From: Rhodoblastus sp.
GTDB lineage: Bacteria; Pseudomonadota; Alphaproteobacteria; Rhizobiales; Beijerinckiaceae
Assembly (NCBI RefSeq): GCF_019449565.1
Contig: NZ_JAGRPM010000061.1
Span: forward strand, 1 to 53,342
Direction of reading: 5' to 3'
Length of the DNA: 53,342 nucleotides
Part shown: positions 53,205-53,342 of the stretch, in pieces
How positions within the stretch are numbered: position 1 is the first letter of the stretch
How the letters are laid out: every line of letters starts with the position of its first letter
Position numbers and translations under genes: made by a program
The notes under the pieces: generated by a model
The model's database searches: none
What the model was told of the DNA's origin: nothing
What the model saw: the letters and a program-made list of their open reading frames with translations, nothing else

Positions 53205-53342
53205 GTCGCGTCCCGCCGAGTGGTGTAGCTGAGCGGGAGCAAGCCGCTTGCGAAGCGCGCTCATCATAGCGCCGTAGCGAGCGAGCGGCTTGCGGTGGTC
53301 ATCGACGATTTCTGTGGTCAGAGTTGGGTTGCGAACATCAAC
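53203..53342. mobile_element. End of an insertion sequence or other mobile element
   Basis: From about 53203 the sequence GGGTCGCGTCCCGCCGAGTG, followed by GTGTAGCTGAGCGGGAGC, is unlike glycosyltransferase DNA and resembles an IS terminus. The GTGGTGTA string recalls IS256-type ends, but this is a weak match. The remaining 100 bases run off the window. On the minus strand a stop-free frame exists, possibly part of a transposase. Family assignment is unsure. Confidence 0.45.

Overview
The window is high-GC DNA with alphaproteobacterial gene content and codon use. The gene families, including a lactate operon with a GntR regulator, a Wzx/Wzy exopolysaccharide locus and PF04185-type phosphoesterase/Ig proteins, suggest Hyphomicrobiales, perhaps the Beijerinckiaceae/Methylocystaceae neighbourhood. 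The genus cannot be read from the sequence. Both window ends lie in insertion-sequence DNA, and several genes near the ends are truncated, so this looks like an accessory, rearranged region devoted largely to the cell surface.

Layout. 1-1311: the start of an IS3-type element abuts a fragment of a type I restriction gene (hsdR), which abuts the 3' end of a terC-like gene. 1375-3471: a small hypothetical membrane protein and an APC-family permease with a plausible promoter. 3472-4849: a mostly non-coding stretch, then the decayed remains of a toxin/immunity-type pair (REase-fold toxin fragment and a frameshifted partner). 4850-5761: a transglutaminase. 6130-11532: an 1800-residue secreted phosphoesterase with Ig repeats and no signal peptide. 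11743-12594: an exported TIM-barrel-like protein.

12676-25762: a polysaccharide locus. On the minus strand it holds two P-loop kinase-like proteins, a Wzz/GumC-type co-polymerase, a Wzy/WaaL-type polymerase, a GT4 glycosyltransferase, a Wzx-type flippase, an initiating sugar-phosphate transferase and a DegT aminotransferase. On the plus strand it holds a CapD/FlaA1-like dehydratase and an outer-membrane export protein. A LuxR-type regulator with a degenerate receiver domain follows, then about 1.5 kb of A+T-rich non-coding DNA.

28125-34099: a second signal-peptide-less secreted protein and a type I secretion ABC transporter/HlyD pair. The transporter carries two tandem C39-like domains, where one is usual. 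The secreted protein here and the 1800-residue protein share a C-terminal module, and neither shows RTX repeats. I infer that they are cargo of this exporter through a non-RTX C-terminal signal. The N-terminal domain of the 28125 protein is also paralogous to the Sec-type protein at 11743. Together these genes look like a dispersed export/adhesion system built around the exopolysaccharide locus, and this is the strongest candidate here for an undescribed system.

34196-43098: ordinary metabolism, comprising a sirtuin, a D-lactate dehydrogenase, a lactate permease and a GntR regulator with a palindromic operator, then an azoreductase, a LysR regulator and a pirin. 43445-53342: a second glycosylation island. 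It has a small stand-alone protein made of glycosyltransferase-associated repeats, a TPR/sugar-transferase with 204-bp tandem repeats, a lower-GC TPR/GT-D protein, a small beta-rich protein, a GT2/WbsX fusion, and a GT4 gene cut off by a mobile element at the right edge.
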